Shown: in pieces, positions 52,385-61,027 of the stretch
How positions within the stretch are numbered: the stretch's first letter is position 1
How the letters are laid out: every line of letters starts with the position of its first letter
DNA from: Candidatus Enterococcus murrayae
Lineage (GTDB): Bacteria; Bacillota; Bacilli; Lactobacillales; Enterococcaceae
Assembly: GCF_017315985.1 (NCBI RefSeq)
Contig: NZ_JAFLVR010000004.1
Coordinates: 110,573 to 174,572 of the forward strand
Length of the DNA stretch: 64,000 nt
Direction: 5' to 3'
Made by a program: the position numbers and the translations under genes
The notes under the pieces: generated by a model
The model's input: the letters and a program-made list of their open reading frames with translations, nothing else
Told to the model about the DNA's origin: nothing
Database searches by the model: none

Positions 52385-53550
52385 ACAGCCTCTTCCTCTA
52401 ACATTTCGATAAACGCGGTTACACGTGTGTTGATTTGTTCGATGTCTGAAGTCGAATAATCAGTCTCCAAATACATATAGGGAATCTGTTTTTCTTCATT
52501 CAAGAAACGTTTGATCTTCAATGATTCCACCGAAAACGGAATGCAGTTCTGCAACACCATGTCGATCACGCCATCTACTTGATAATCATCGATCATTTGA
52601 CTCAATAATTCTTTACGGGGTTGGTTATTGGACATGCAGGCACAGCCGATATTGATATATTTGTCCGTCAACGCTTGATAAACATCTTCTTCTGTTTCAT
52701 CAACTAAGCGTTCCACTGCTTTTGCGACCGTACAATTTTCATAAGCTACTACTAATCCGCCGTTTTCTTCGATCGCGCGAATCACTTTTTCTGTAACTCC
52801 CCCCATCGGTGAACCCGTCACTAAAATCCGTGGTTTTTTATCCAAACGTTCGCCAGCTTCATATTTTTCTTTGACTTTGGCAGTCGTTTCTTCTAGCATC
52901 TGGATAACTTCTTCTTTGTCGAATTTGTATTGCGAGCCGTACATCACTTGGAAAATCTCTTGACCGGTGATTGCCGGCGGGTTCAACTGGCCTAGTCGGT
53001 AAAAATCTTGTTTCGCTTTGCGTTCGCGATTTTTTAACACGATCGCTTCTCGAATTTTTTCATCAGTAATTTTGACATCTAAGAAATCCTCTAGTTTTTC
53101 CTTGAAACGAACCAATTCGCTATACCATAATTTTTTACTTTCTTCCGTATCGCGCATATGCGGTAGCTGCATCAAATAAGTATCTTTGAATTCTTCCATG
53201 TATTCATACATTTTCTTCTTGCCATCACAGGTCGTTTCCCCTACAACTAAATCAGAAAAATAGAAATACGGGCATTTATCCGTTTTTCCAAAACCATAAC
53301 TTGATTTGATCAATGGACAAAGGTTCCGCGGCAGATCTTCTTCAGCATCTGGAATCGTCTCATCCGAAGTTGAGCACAAGCTGATTTGGATCGCACCGCC
53401 AGCAAGCACCAATTCCTCTGGCATGAAGGTGCAATACACACCAACGACCGGCTTGCCTTTTTCCTTGATTTCCTTAACAGTTAAAAACCCTTGTCTTCTC
53501 GCTTCGCCGAATTCATCAAAAATCTCTGGTAAACTTGTTCTTAATTCCAC
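52372..53550 (-). CDS. Double-cubane-cluster / 2-hydroxyacyl-CoA dehydratase family protein
   Basis: 392 residues. Cys-containing cluster motifs lie at LCSTSD, NLCPLIKSSYGF, TDKCPYFYFSDLVVGETTCDGKKKMYEYM and NIGCACMSNNQ. The size, single subunit and pairing with one activase fit the double-cubane-cluster reductases (YjiM type) rather than two-subunit HgdAB. Such enzymes do ATP-driven low-potential reductions under anaerobiosis. The substrate is unknown. The GTG 53550 lies 9 nt after AAAGGA. The ATG at 53559 abuts that site. A longer frame extends upstream into the leader. Confidence 0.88.
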   Translation of the reverse strand: MELRTSLPEIFDEFGEARRQGFLTVKEIKEKGKPVVGVYCTFMPEELVLAGGAIQISLCSTSDETIPDAEEDLPRNLCPLIKSSYGFGKTDKCPYFYFSDLVVGETTCDGKKKMYEYMEEFKDTYLMQLPHMRDTEESKKLWYSELVRFKEKLEDFLDVKITDEKIREAIVLKNRERKAKQDFYRLGQLNPPAITGQEIFQVMYGSQYKFDKEEVIQMLEETTAKVKEKYEAGERLDKKPRILVTGSPMGGVTEKVIRAIEENGGLVVAYENCTVAKAVERLVDETEEDVYQALTDKYINIGCACMSNNQPRKELLSQMIDDYQVDGVIDMVLQNCIPFSVESLKIKRFLNEEKQIPYMYLETDYSTSDIEQINTRVTAFIEMLEEEAVCTQ

Positions 53551-53655
53551 ACTATCCATTCCTTTCTCATTTTGAGGATTTCTTTTTTTATCGCCTATTT
53601 TCCATGAAGCATAATAATCCACTTGTAAATTAGCATTTTTCCTCAAATAGAAAAA

Positions 53656-53679
53656 GAGCACACCAAAAAAAGGCAGCTC
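53656..53679 (-). terminator. Weak hairpin with U-run at the end of the dehydratase leader
   Basis: On the minus strand GAGC-T-GCC / GGT-GT-GCTC with a T-rich loop is followed by TTTTTC, about 100 nt ahead of the gene. It could act as a leader attenuator, but the stem is short. Confidence 0.35.
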
Positions 53680-53700
53680 CTGGATAATTTTTATTTTAAC

Positions 53701-53780
53701 TTATCCGAGGAGGAAAAATGATTGATCGACGCGCTTAGAACCTCTAAGTTTTGTGGCATTCATAGTCATCGCTTAAACAT
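53701..53780 (-). other. Overlapping short reading frames in the dehydratase leader
   Basis: On the minus strand GGAGGTGG (53786-53793) precedes ATG-TTT-AAG-CGA-TGA (MFKR, 53780-53766). Its ATGA overlap begins a 22-codon frame (53769-53701) ending DQSFFLLG. The strong ribosome binding site suggests translation. A leader-peptide role is inference. Confidence 0.35.
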
Positions 53781-53929
53781 TATTTCCACCTCCAGATGTG
53801 TTTCTTTACATTTTCAATGGATGTTGTCTTACCCCATCCTAAAGTTTGTGCAAACACTTACAATTACTCCCTAAGTATAACGAAGGGATTTTTCCCCCGC
53901 AAGACTTCCAAAAGAGAATCGTTCTCACT

Positions 53930-53958
53930 TCTATACACGCTTCAGCAATTTTTGACAA
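53930..53958 (-). promoter_or_regulatory. Promoter of the dehydratase/activase operon
   Basis: On the minus strand TTGTCA and TATAGA are separated by 17 bp. The resulting leader would be about 370 nt with several small hairpins (GAGAA/TTCTC, GGATG/CATCC). Confidence 0.55.
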
Positions 53959-53960
53959 CA

Positions 53961-53995
53961 AAAAAACTGCTGCAACTGATTTGCGGCAGTTTTTC
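53961..53995. terminator. Terminator after the TerC gene
   Basis: Stem AAAACTGC/GCAGTTTT plus inner GCAA/TTGC, with U-tracts on both strands. It is placed after the TerC stop codon on the minus strand. Confidence 0.8.
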
Positions 53996-54016
53996 TTCAA
54001 GTTCTAAAAAAAGAGA

Positions 54017-54670
54017 CTAAGATTTTTTGCGATTAAAGAGGAAATACATACCTACTAACAAGACGCATGAAGCGATAGAAACAATATGTCCGTTGCTCAA
54101 TCCACGGATAAGATGATGAATAAAGTTATCTTCCACCAACATCGATCCAGCGGTATAAGCAATCAACAGCGCGCCGATCCAAATCAGCCAAGGGAAACGA
54201 TCCATCAGCTTCAGAATGACCTGACTCCCGAAAATCACGATCGGAATACTGATGATCAGCCCTAAGACTGCCAACATGAAATGACCATCTGCAACACCTG
54301 CAATCGCCAATACATTATCCAAGCTCATCACAAGATCAGCAATAATAATCGTACGAACCGCAGATAGAAGTGTGGTTTCACTTTTAACAGCTGCCTCTTC
54401 TCCATTGGATCGCAATAAATCATAGGCAATGTAAAACAGCAGGACTGCTCCAACGATTTTCACATATGGAACGGTTAATAATTCGACTGCGATCAGCATC
54501 AAAAGAATTCGTAATACGACTGCGCCTGCTGTCCCAATCACGATCGCTTTATTTTGTGAAGCTGTAGGCAATTTTCGCGTTGCCAATGCAATCACCACTG
54601 CATTATCACCGCTTAATACCAAATTTAATACAATAATCGAAAGAACCTTCGATATAATTTCAATACTCAT
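54017..54670 (-). CDS. TerC family integral membrane protein (YjbE type)
   Basis: 217 residues with about seven helices. The two acidic metal-binding motifs of the family are NLVLSGDNAVVIALATRKLP and DLVMSLDNVLAIAGVADG. TerC/Alx/YjbE/YkoY proteins are implicated in Mn2+ efflux and metalation of exported proteins. No riboswitch is visible upstream here, unlike many family members. The ATG follows GGGGGGAG. Confidence 0.9.
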   Translation of the reverse strand: MSIEIISKVLSIIVLNLVLSGDNAVVIALATRKLPTASQNKAIVIGTAGAVVLRILLMLIAVELLTVPYVKIVGAVLLFYIAYDLLRSNGEEAAVKSETTLLSAVRTIIIADLVMSLDNVLAIAGVADGHFMLAVLGLIISIPIVIFGSQVILKLMDRFPWLIWIGALLIAYTAGSMLVEDNFIHHLIRGLSNGHIVSIASCVLLVGMYFLFNRKKS

Positions 54671-54766
54671 GTCACTACTCCCCCCTAAAAAATCATCTCA
54701 TCTAAAATACCACTTTTTGCTGAAAATAGCATGAAAATAACCGTATGATTTTGTTAGGGATGTTCC

Positions 54767-55189
54767 TCAACGCAACAATGGCAGACTACCAGTTAATTTA
54801 TTAACTTGTTTTTTATTACCAAAAAGCGTTACTCCAAAATAATCGATCGCAGACTCTGGGACTTCTCTCATCTTTTCGATATATTCGTTATAGGTTTTAC
54901 AGCCTTGTGCAACATCGAAAAAATCGACGACCGTCAGCTTTTCAAAATTTGGTTCATATAGGCGTTCCCGCATATTTCGCAGAAACTCTCGATTGCCTTT
55001 TAAAATAGGGATCGGAAACTCGATGATTCCTTGATGTTGATAACCACTCTGATCAATGACATCTTGGCCTACAACTTCAGGGAAAAGCTTTCCGATTGTT
55101 ACCCCCATCACAGCTGTACTATTTGCAATAATTCCTAACGGCATGGATTCATCCACTACCATCACACATTTTAACTCATCGGCTGACAT
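54767..55189 (-). CDS. DUF2000 family protein
   Basis: 140 residues: LKCVMVVDESMPLGIIANSTAVMGVTIGKLFPEVVGQDVIDQSG, IIEFPIPILKGN, and LTVVDFFDVAQGCKTYNEY. This matches DUF2000, a small alpha/beta fold resembling peptidyl-tRNA hydrolase II-type proteins, with no known role. It is often found beside an AraC regulator, and here it begins one base after the AraC stop codon. ATG 55189 follows GAGGT. Confidence 0.85.
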   Translation of the reverse strand: MSADELKCVMVVDESMPLGIIANSTAVMGVTIGKLFPEVVGQDVIDQSGYQHQGIIEFPIPILKGNREFLRNMRERLYEPNFEKLTVVDFFDVAQGCKTYNEYIEKMREVPESAIDYFGVTLFGNKKQVNKLTGSLPLLR

Positions 55190-55190
55190 T

Positions 55191-55994
55191 TTATACCTCT
55201 TTTCTTTTTTCAAAAATTGTTCGATATTGATTTGGGGTCAAGCCAATGAACCGGCTGAAATAATTTGTAAAATGACTCTGATCATAAAAACCTGTTCGAT
55301 CAGCCGTCTCGGTCAAGCTATAGCCTTGCTCCAGTAATTCCTTTGCTTTAACGATTCGAAATGTTTCAAGATAGCGATAAGGCGTAATTCCTTTTTCTCG
55401 CGTAAATAGGCGAACCAAAGAATGCTTATTTAAATGAACAATCTTGCAAAGCTGCTCCAGAGTAATTTTCTGATCATAATGTGTCTCTAAGTAGCTGCAA
55501 ACCTCAGCGATCGTTCCCTGCTCATCTGTTAGTATCGACTGTGCTGTCTGAGTATATTGCTGCAGCAGTTCCTCAATAAGTAAGATAAACAGCGTTTCCT
55601 TTTCTTCCACATCGCCATCATTCATGAGCAGTTGGTGCAGCTGACGAAAATCCTCCGCAACTTTTGTTTGGGCCTGCATCGGTGCAAGAAATTTAGGCAA
55701 ATCAGCTCCTGTGAAAGGCTGAAATATTTCTTTTTTTAGATTGATACAAAGATACGTCAAACGCTCGCCTTCGATTCCTTCACAGCTATGATTGTCATAA
55801 GGGTTGAACGTTAACAAGTCTCCAGGAACAAGCTTGTACTCTTGACTATTGACCACCAAATTTCTTTTTCCCTCTTCAATCAAGCCAATTACATAATAAT
55901 CATGGAAGTGATTTGGAAAATTCTGTGACACTCCCGTAAAGGAATACGCCTCGATCCCTAAGTCCTTGTCATAACAAATAATTTTCTGATTCAA
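55191..55994 (-). CDS. AraC family transcriptional regulator (cupin sensor domain)
   Basis: 267 residues. The N-terminal cupin-like AraC-binding domain has NFPNHFHDYYVIGLIEEGKRNLVVNSQEYKLVPGDLLTFNPYDNHSC. The C-terminal double helix-turn-helix (about 170-265) has ITLEQLCKIVHLNKHSLVRLFTREKGITPYRYLETFRIVKAKELLEQGYSLTETADRTGFYDQSHFTNYFSRFIGLTPNQYR. The ligand is unknown. It is coupled to DUF2000 downstream. The start is TTG 55994, 7 nt after GGGGG. Confidence 0.9.
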   Translation of the reverse strand: MNQKIICYDKDLGIEAYSFTGVSQNFPNHFHDYYVIGLIEEGKRNLVVNSQEYKLVPGDLLTFNPYDNHSCEGIEGERLTYLCINLKKEIFQPFTGADLPKFLAPMQAQTKVAEDFRQLHQLLMNDGDVEEKETLFILLIEELLQQYTQTAQSILTDEQGTIAEVCSYLETHYDQKITLEQLCKIVHLNKHSLVRLFTREKGITPYRYLETFRIVKAKELLEQGYSLTETADRTGFYDQSHFTNYFSRFIGLTPNQYRTIFEKRKEV

Positions 55995-56118
55995 CGTCTC
56001 GCCCCCTTTCTTTTCTTATTGTACCAAGGCTCTTTCTCCACCGCTTGGAAGATATTGACTATTTAAAAATTCACTTAAATGTATGGTATCATCAAAACAA
56101 AGAATCAGATGGAGGCGG

Positions 56119-56853
56119 ATGCAGTTGAAACACAAAGACCATTATAATGATCAATACATTTTAGAACTGTCAGAAAAATTATCTAATGTACAGCCTGACT
56201 TTAACAGTGAAAATTTTTCTACTGAGTTAATCGGCAACTTAGAAGAGAAGGAATTGTTCGCACGCTTTGATTTTATCGTTGATGCGTTAGAAAAAAATTT
56301 AAGCGGAGACTATGATGAAACCATCCAAACCTTTTATCAAATGCTTGGTCCAGAACTAGAGCAAGCAACCGGAATGTTTAGTTTTGGCTGGTGGTTATGG
56401 CCAATTGGCCGCTATGTCGAACGTCATGGCAATGAAAACTGGGAAGTTTCACTAGCCTTCTTAAAGGAATTGACCAAACGCTTTACTGGCGAGTATGCAA
56501 TTCGCCCTTTATTAAGGGAACACCCGCAGGAGGTTATGGATGAATTGATCCAGTGGAGCAAAGATGAAAATGTTCATGTACGCCGGCTAGCCTGCGAAGG
56601 CGTACGAATTCGTTTGCCATGGTCAGAAAAAATCGATGTCGCCTTAGAGGAGTTTGATCGGTATGCAGAAATTTTGACGAATCTAAAGGATGATCCGGAA
56701 AAATTCGTTCAAAAAAGCGTTGGTAATAATCTGAACGATCTTTATAAAGAGGCGCCAGAAAAAGCGGATTTTCTTATCGAAGAGTGGCGAAAAACACCCT
56801 CAAGCAAAGCGCAGGAGTGGATCATCAAACACGGGCGTAGAAACCAACATTAG
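56119..56853 (+). CDS. DNA alkylation repair protein (AlkC/AlkD-like HEAT repeat)
   Basis: 244 residues, all helical. The segment MFSFGWWLWPIGRYVERHGNENWEVSLAFLKELTKRFTGEYAIRPLLREHPQEVMDELIQWSKDENVHVRRLACEGVRIRLPWSEKI is typical of AlkC/AlkD-family HEAT-like glycosylases that remove 3-methyl and 7-methyl purines. The catalytic residues cannot be assigned with certainty. The TTG at 56125 has better spacing (9 nt) from GGAGG than ATG 56119 (3 nt), so the true start may be two codons later. Confidence 0.82.
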   Translation: MQLKHKDHYNDQYILELSEKLSNVQPDFNSENFSTELIGNLEEKELFARFDFIVDALEKNLSGDYDETIQTFYQMLGPELEQATGMFSFGWWLWPIGRYVERHGNENWEVSLAFLKELTKRFTGEYAIRPLLREHPQEVMDELIQWSKDENVHVRRLACEGVRIRLPWSEKIDVALEEFDRYAEILTNLKDDPEKFVQKSVGNNLNDLYKEAPEKADFLIEEWRKTPSSKAQEWIIKHGRRNQH

Positions 56854-56856
56854 CAC

Positions 56857-56897
56857 AAAAAAGCTTCCTTCATTTTATTCAATGAAGGAAGCTTTTA
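56857..56897. terminator. Bidirectional terminator between the AlkC-like gene and the LPKTG protein gene
   Basis: A 15-bp perfect stem AAAAGCTTCCTTCAT and complement with U-tracts on both strands lies between convergent genes. Confidence 0.92.
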
Positions 56898-56901
56898 AAC
56901 T

Positions 56902-58563
56902 TTAGTTTACTTTTTTCATGCGTTTAAGAGCAAAAGCGAATAAAACCATAAATCCGCCAATTAGTGTAACGAACAGACTGCTCGACTCTTCACCGGTTTT
57001 CGGTAATTGCTTGCCTTGAGTTGCTGTACGTGTTGGGGTGATACTCTTATTCGTCGTGCCATTGCCAGCATTCCCTACATTCTTTGTATCTCCACTTGAG
57101 GCAGGATCACCATTTGCTCGAGTTTTTACGCTTAACGTAATCGCCTTAGTACTGGTTTCCCCTTCTGGAGTAGACGCGTAAAACTCAATGTTGTGTTCAC
57201 CAGTCTCCACTAATGTATTGTCTGCCACTTTTACTTTGATATCGCCATTGGTTACTTTAAATCCATCAATCGTATCGTCAGGATTTTCTGTTTTTGCCCA
57301 AGCCATAATCATGTCTTCATTCAATTTATCACCGACATACATTACTTTATTGTCGACTAAAATTTTTGGTGCACGTTTTTCAGCTTTTTCGACTACTTTT
57401 ACGTCCATCGTTTTGGTGATTGTTGCACCTGTTGAAGCCAATGCTGTATAAGTAACCTTATAATCACCAACTTTTGCAGTATCAACATTTGACTCTGCCC
57501 AAACACCGACTCCGCCAGCCGCACTTGCTTTTGCAAGCTTTTCTTCTTTTCCTGAAGGATTCAACACATACGCTTGCGCAAAGCTATATGGATCAAATGC
57601 CTGTCCTACTTCAAGACTCAGGGAAGGCTGAATATCCATTCTGATCGTATCTTTCGTATCAACGATCGTAATGTTCACGATTTTTTTCGTGATAGTGAAG
57701 TATTCTGAAATAACTGCAATTTCAACCGCCAATGTCCCTGGTTGATCCGTTGAATGATTGCCTGCTACTATAATATTCGCTGTCGCTGTCGGCACAATCG
57801 TTCCATCTGGCTTTCTGATTACAATACGTTCACGGATCGCTTGAATATGATCACTGCCCTTTGGTAAGCTAAAATCACCGATCTCGATCGTATACATGCC
57901 AATATCATCCTCAATAACACGGATGATCACTCTTTGTGTAGCCGTGTTTCCTTGAGAATTTTCTACTGTATACGTCAATAAGTAGTCCCCAACTTTGTTC
58001 GTGTCAACCGTACCTGAACATTTAACCTTTGCGGTGATGTCTCCATCCTTTTTATCTGTGGCACTAACACCTTTCATCGGATCAAAGCTGCTGCCTTTAC
58101 GAATACTTTGAGTTGGCAGGATATTGATTGCCGGATGTGTATCGGTTGATTCATTTGCTGGAAACTCTTCTACATCTAAAGGTTTTACTTCCACTTTGCT
58201 AGCACTTTCCCCAGTTGAAGAAGTCGTCTTTTCAGCCTCATTTTTTGCTGGTACTTCTGTCTTTGGTGCTTCAGCTGGTTTCACTGTACTGCTTTCAGTT
58301 GTCGCCTGAGTTCCCTTGCTTTCAGTTGTCTGACTGCTCCCTGTTGTAGTGCTTGGTACTTTAGGTGTGGAGCTTGGAACTGTTGGTTTATCTTTTACTG
58401 GTGCGGAAACACTTGGTTGTGTTTTTGTTGTTTCCTCAGCCTTCTTGACAGTTTCACTCATTACTGCTGGCTGTCCTTCTGTTGCCAGTGCTGTTGGCGC
58501 AGCAAGTAATGCAGGTACCAACAAGCCTGCAAGCGCTGCACATGTTAATTGTTTTCTTTTCAT
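56902..58563 (-). CDS. LPKTG-anchored surface protein with Ig-like (DUF5011-type) repeats
   Basis: 553 residues. A signal peptide (cleaved near residue 27, ALATEG) is followed by a Thr/Ser/Pro/Lys-rich stalk (about 30-130). Then come a DUF5011-type Ig domain (ILPTQSIRKGSSFDPMKGVSATDKKDGDITAKV, about 147-215) and two or three further Ig-like modules with KVGDYKVTYTA endings. The C-terminus is a sortase signal, QLPKTGEESSS, with a hydrophobic helix and KRMKKVN. It is probably an adhesin or wall-spanning stalk. The gene follows GGAG. Confidence 0.9.
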   Translation of the reverse strand: MKRKQLTCAALAGLLVPALLAAPTALATEGQPAVMSETVKKAEETTKTQPSVSAPVKDKPTVPSSTPKVPSTTTGSSQTTESKGTQATTESSTVKPAEAPKTEVPAKNEAEKTTSSTGESASKVEVKPLDVEEFPANESTDTHPAINILPTQSIRKGSSFDPMKGVSATDKKDGDITAKVKCSGTVDTNKVGDYLLTYTVENSQGNTATQRVIIRVIEDDIGMYTIEIGDFSLPKGSDHIQAIRERIVIRKPDGTIVPTATANIIVAGNHSTDQPGTLAVEIAVISEYFTITKKIVNITIVDTKDTIRMDIQPSLSLEVGQAFDPYSFAQAYVLNPSGKEEKLAKASAAGGVGVWAESNVDTAKVGDYKVTYTALASTGATITKTMDVKVVEKAEKRAPKILVDNKVMYVGDKLNEDMIMAWAKTENPDDTIDGFKVTNGDIKVKVADNTLVETGEHNIEFYASTPEGETSTKAITLSVKTRANGDPASSGDTKNVGNAGNGTTNKSITPTRTATQGKQLPKTGEESSSLFVTLIGGFMVLFAFALKRMKKVN

Positions 58564-59006
58564 CTTTTCTCCTTTTCATACATTTGATACAGTACTCTTC
58601 CATTATTAAGCTGCTTCTAAACCAAAATTGGTACTAGTAGCCATTTTAGTCTGGAACACCATCCACGCCTCTGTTCATAGCAAATAACCAGATGCATAAA
58701 AATAACAACAAAGTACATACAAAAAGCAACTTCTCATTAGAAGATAACACAAAAGAATCGCTTAATCAACGCAATTATAACCGATAAATAATGATGTTTA
58801 TTTTATTAATCCATTATTTTAAAAAACAATATATAAATTTTATCCGACAGTTTATTAACTATTCTTTTGCTAAAATAAACAAATCCGAAAAATAGATTTA
58901 AATATTAAATCGAATCCTTTTAAAGTTAAGCTTACTAATAACGATTATTACCAACTAATTTTTTTGATCGATTTACAAAAGGGGCAGTGATGAAATCAAA
59001 AATAAA
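58564..59006. other. Long AT-rich intergenic region
   Basis: I see no reading frame with a ribosome binding site, no structured RNA and no repeat here. It is very A/T-rich and presumably holds the promoter of the LPKTG protein gene. Confidence 0.6.
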
Positions 59007-59030
59007 CAGGAGAGCCCCTCGCTTCTCCTG
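59007..59030 (-). terminator. Terminator after galE
   Basis: On the minus strand a 7-bp stem CAGGAGA/TCTCCTG with a 10-nt loop is followed by TTTATTTTTG. Confidence 0.7.
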
Positions 59031-59047
59031 CAAAATTATTTATAGTA

Positions 59048-60022
59048 TCAATAGCCATTGGGATAGTCTTTTTGAAAACGCCAAGAATCAGAAATAATCT
59101 CTTTGATATCGCTGTGTTTTGCTGACCAGCCCAAGACCTCTTTTATTTTGTCATTCGATGCAACTAAACTAGCAGCATCGCCCTTTGCACCAGGTCGGAT
59201 CTCTAATGGAATCTTTCGTCCAGTAACCTCTCTACAAGCATTAACGACCTCAAGGTTGGAATACCCTTTTGCAGATCCTACATTTAGAATCTGACTAGCC
59301 CCGCCCCTTTGTAAATATTCCAAAGCTAAGATATGGGCCTCGACAAGATCCAATACATGGATATAATCTCGTACACAGGTTCCATCAATGGTCGGATAAT
59401 CATCACCAAAAATCACCATCGTATCCTTTTCACCAGATGCCACCTGCAAAATGACAGGAATCAACCGTGGCCGAACCTCTCCTAAGGTTCCATCCTTCTT
59501 TGCTCCGGCAACATTAAAATAGCGCAAAGCGACGAAATTCATTTCTGATGCCTGGCTTTGCCAAGTCATGATCGTTTCCATCATTCGTTTACTTTCACCA
59601 TAAGGATTGATCGGAGCCGCCTCAGTTGTCTCATCGACAAGAGATTGTTTCGTATTGCCATAAATTGTTGCCGATGACGAAAAGACAATCGACTTCACTT
59701 CAAACTCCTGCATAGTCTCCAAAACTACCTCTGTCCCGTAAACATTATTACTAAAATATTTGAGCGGCTGCTCGACGGACTCTCGACCTAATGAAAGTGC
59801 TGCAAAATGCATTACCGCGTCTATTTTTTCTTCTTTAAATACCTTACGAAGGAGCTCTTTGTCACGGATATCTCCTTCATAAAAATGAGCTGCTTTATGG
59901 ATCGCACGTTTGTGTCCTGTAGAAAGATTATCAATAACTGCTACCTCATAACCTCGCATAATTAAACCATCGACAGCATTCGAGCCAATATATCCCGCAC
60001 CGCCTAGTATTAAAACAGTCAT
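59048..60022 (-). CDS. galE: UDP-glucose 4-epimerase
   Basis: 324 residues. The NAD-binding motif is VLILGGAGYIGSNAVDGL, followed by VIDNLSTGHKRAIH, VMHFAALSLGRESVEQP, the catalytic SSSATIYG and NPYGESKRMMETIM (YxxxK), and VRDYIHVLDLVEAHILAL. It interconverts UDP-glucose and UDP-galactose, and in this setting may supply galactose for wall polymers. The ATG follows AAAGGAGG. It lies between surface-protein genes but is transcribed separately from them. Confidence 0.93.
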   Translation of the reverse strand: MTVLILGGAGYIGSNAVDGLIMRGYEVAVIDNLSTGHKRAIHKAAHFYEGDIRDKELLRKVFKEEKIDAVMHFAALSLGRESVEQPLKYFSNNVYGTEVVLETMQEFEVKSIVFSSSATIYGNTKQSLVDETTEAAPINPYGESKRMMETIMTWQSQASEMNFVALRYFNVAGAKKDGTLGEVRPRLIPVILQVASGEKDTMVIFGDDYPTIDGTCVRDYIHVLDLVEAHILALEYLQRGGASQILNVGSAKGYSNLEVVNACREVTGRKIPLEIRPGAKGDAASLVASNDKIKEVLGWSAKHSDIKEIISDSWRFQKDYPNGY

Positions 60023-60110
60023 AATATCCTCCTTTGATTTTCCCTATAGTTTATCAGTGTTCGTTTGGTCAGTCTAAAGCTATGCACTATCATTTACTAC
60101 TGCCAATACG

Positions 60111-60141
60111 AAAAAGAAGACATCGCTAATCGGATGTCTTC
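60111..60141 (-). terminator. Terminator of the WxL-like surface locus
   Basis: On the minus strand a 9-bp stem GAAGACATC and complement is followed by TTTTTC. The stem overlaps the last codons of the small YPKTG protein gene. Confidence 0.8.
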
Positions 60142-60347
60142 TTTCTTTTCAAAACTAATAGTATAAGCAATAAACAGAGCCCTGAAAAAAACAGATAATA
60201 GGTTTGGCTTTCACCTGTTTTAGGATACCCTGAGGCTACCTGTACATTGACGATTTGCTCCTTAGATGGTGATGGACTGCTTGAAGAACTAGTGGTCGTT
60301 TCCTGATAAGAGCCCAACATTCCTTCAATTTGAATCTCGCTTTTCAT
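60126..60347 (-). CDS. Small YPKTG sortase-signal protein without evident signal peptide
   Basis: 73 residues: MKSEIQIEGMLGSYQ, a Thr/Ser/Pro linker, then GYPKTGESQ, a hydrophobic helix (about 50-66) and KRKKTSD, which is a sortase-type sorting signal with Tyr in place of the usual Leu. No N-terminal hydrophobic segment is present, which is unusual for a sortase substrate. The start is secure: AAGGAGGCG lies 5 nt before the ATG, 17 bp after the stop of the preceding gene. Small LPXTG proteins of this size occur in WxL surface loci. How it would be exported is unclear. Confidence 0.7.
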   Translation of the reverse strand: MKSEIQIEGMLGSYQETTTSSSSSPSPSKEQIVNVQVASGYPKTGESQTYYLFFSGLCLLLILLVLKRKKTSD

Positions 60348-60364
60348 AGATTCGCCTCCTTAAT

Positions 60365-60985
60365 TTAAGGCGTTACTGGATTTCCATCTTTTCCTAATGC
60401 TTCAAATGCCAAAGTCAAAGTATGTGATGTTTGCTCAGCATTTCCCTTATAATACTCATCCTTTGTCGTACCTGAATATTTGTACAGCGTATCTTTAGTA
60501 TACCCACCAGAAGGATCTGTATCGACGTTCAATTTTCCTTGGTTATTGGCTAAAACTAAAAATTCTCCTGCCGCAAATGATTTCAAATCCACTGTTTTAT
60601 CCATTGCAGAATAGTCTTTTCCGCTGATTTCTAATGCCTCAACATTATCTAAATTTCCAGAATCTACAGTAAAATCAGCAACAGAGATTTTCACCCCGCG
60701 TCCAGAATTATTGGTGATCGCATAATATGGAGAGGTGATAGTTTTATGCTCTGTATCCTTTGTAGTATAAAAAATATTTGCTGTATCTACAGTTACATTG
60801 ATCCAGTCCTCTGATCCTTCATCAATATTCGGTCCATTTTCATCTGTGTTGTCTTGTCCTAATGATCCATTAACGGTGATGGAAGCTGAATTCGTTCCAT
60901 TGACATTCTCTTCAGCCGCATAAATGCTTGCTGCCCCTCCAAATAAAACACTTCCTACCAATAATCCGCTTAAAATTTTCTTCAT
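60365..60985 (-). CDS. Secreted WxL-like surface protein (no WxL motif seen)
   Basis: 206 residues. A signal peptide (residues 1-24, ending YAAEEN) is followed by SASITVNGSLGQ and an acidic DENGPNIDEGSE stretch. A beta-rich domain then reads WINVTVDTANIFYTTKDTEHKTITSPYYAITNNSGRGVKISVADFTV. The size and layout resemble WxL-domain proteins, which bind peptidoglycan through C-terminal WxL motifs. The canonical W-x-L pair is absent: the end reads TSHTLTLAFEALG. The same domain pattern recurs at the C-terminus of the 61553-63661 protein. AAGGGAG precedes the ATG. Confidence 0.65.
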   Translation of the reverse strand: MKKILSGLLVGSVLFGGAASIYAAEENVNGTNSASITVNGSLGQDNTDENGPNIDEGSEDWINVTVDTANIFYTTKDTEHKTITSPYYAITNNSGRGVKISVADFTVDSGNLDNVEALEISGKDYSAMDKTVDLKSFAAGEFLVLANNQGKLNVDTDPSGGYTKDTLYKYSGTTKDEYYKGNAEQTSHTLTLAFEALGKDGNPVTP

Positions 60986-61027
60986 ATTCTCTCTTCTCCC
61001 TTTTCGTATGTTTTTGTATTACTGCAA

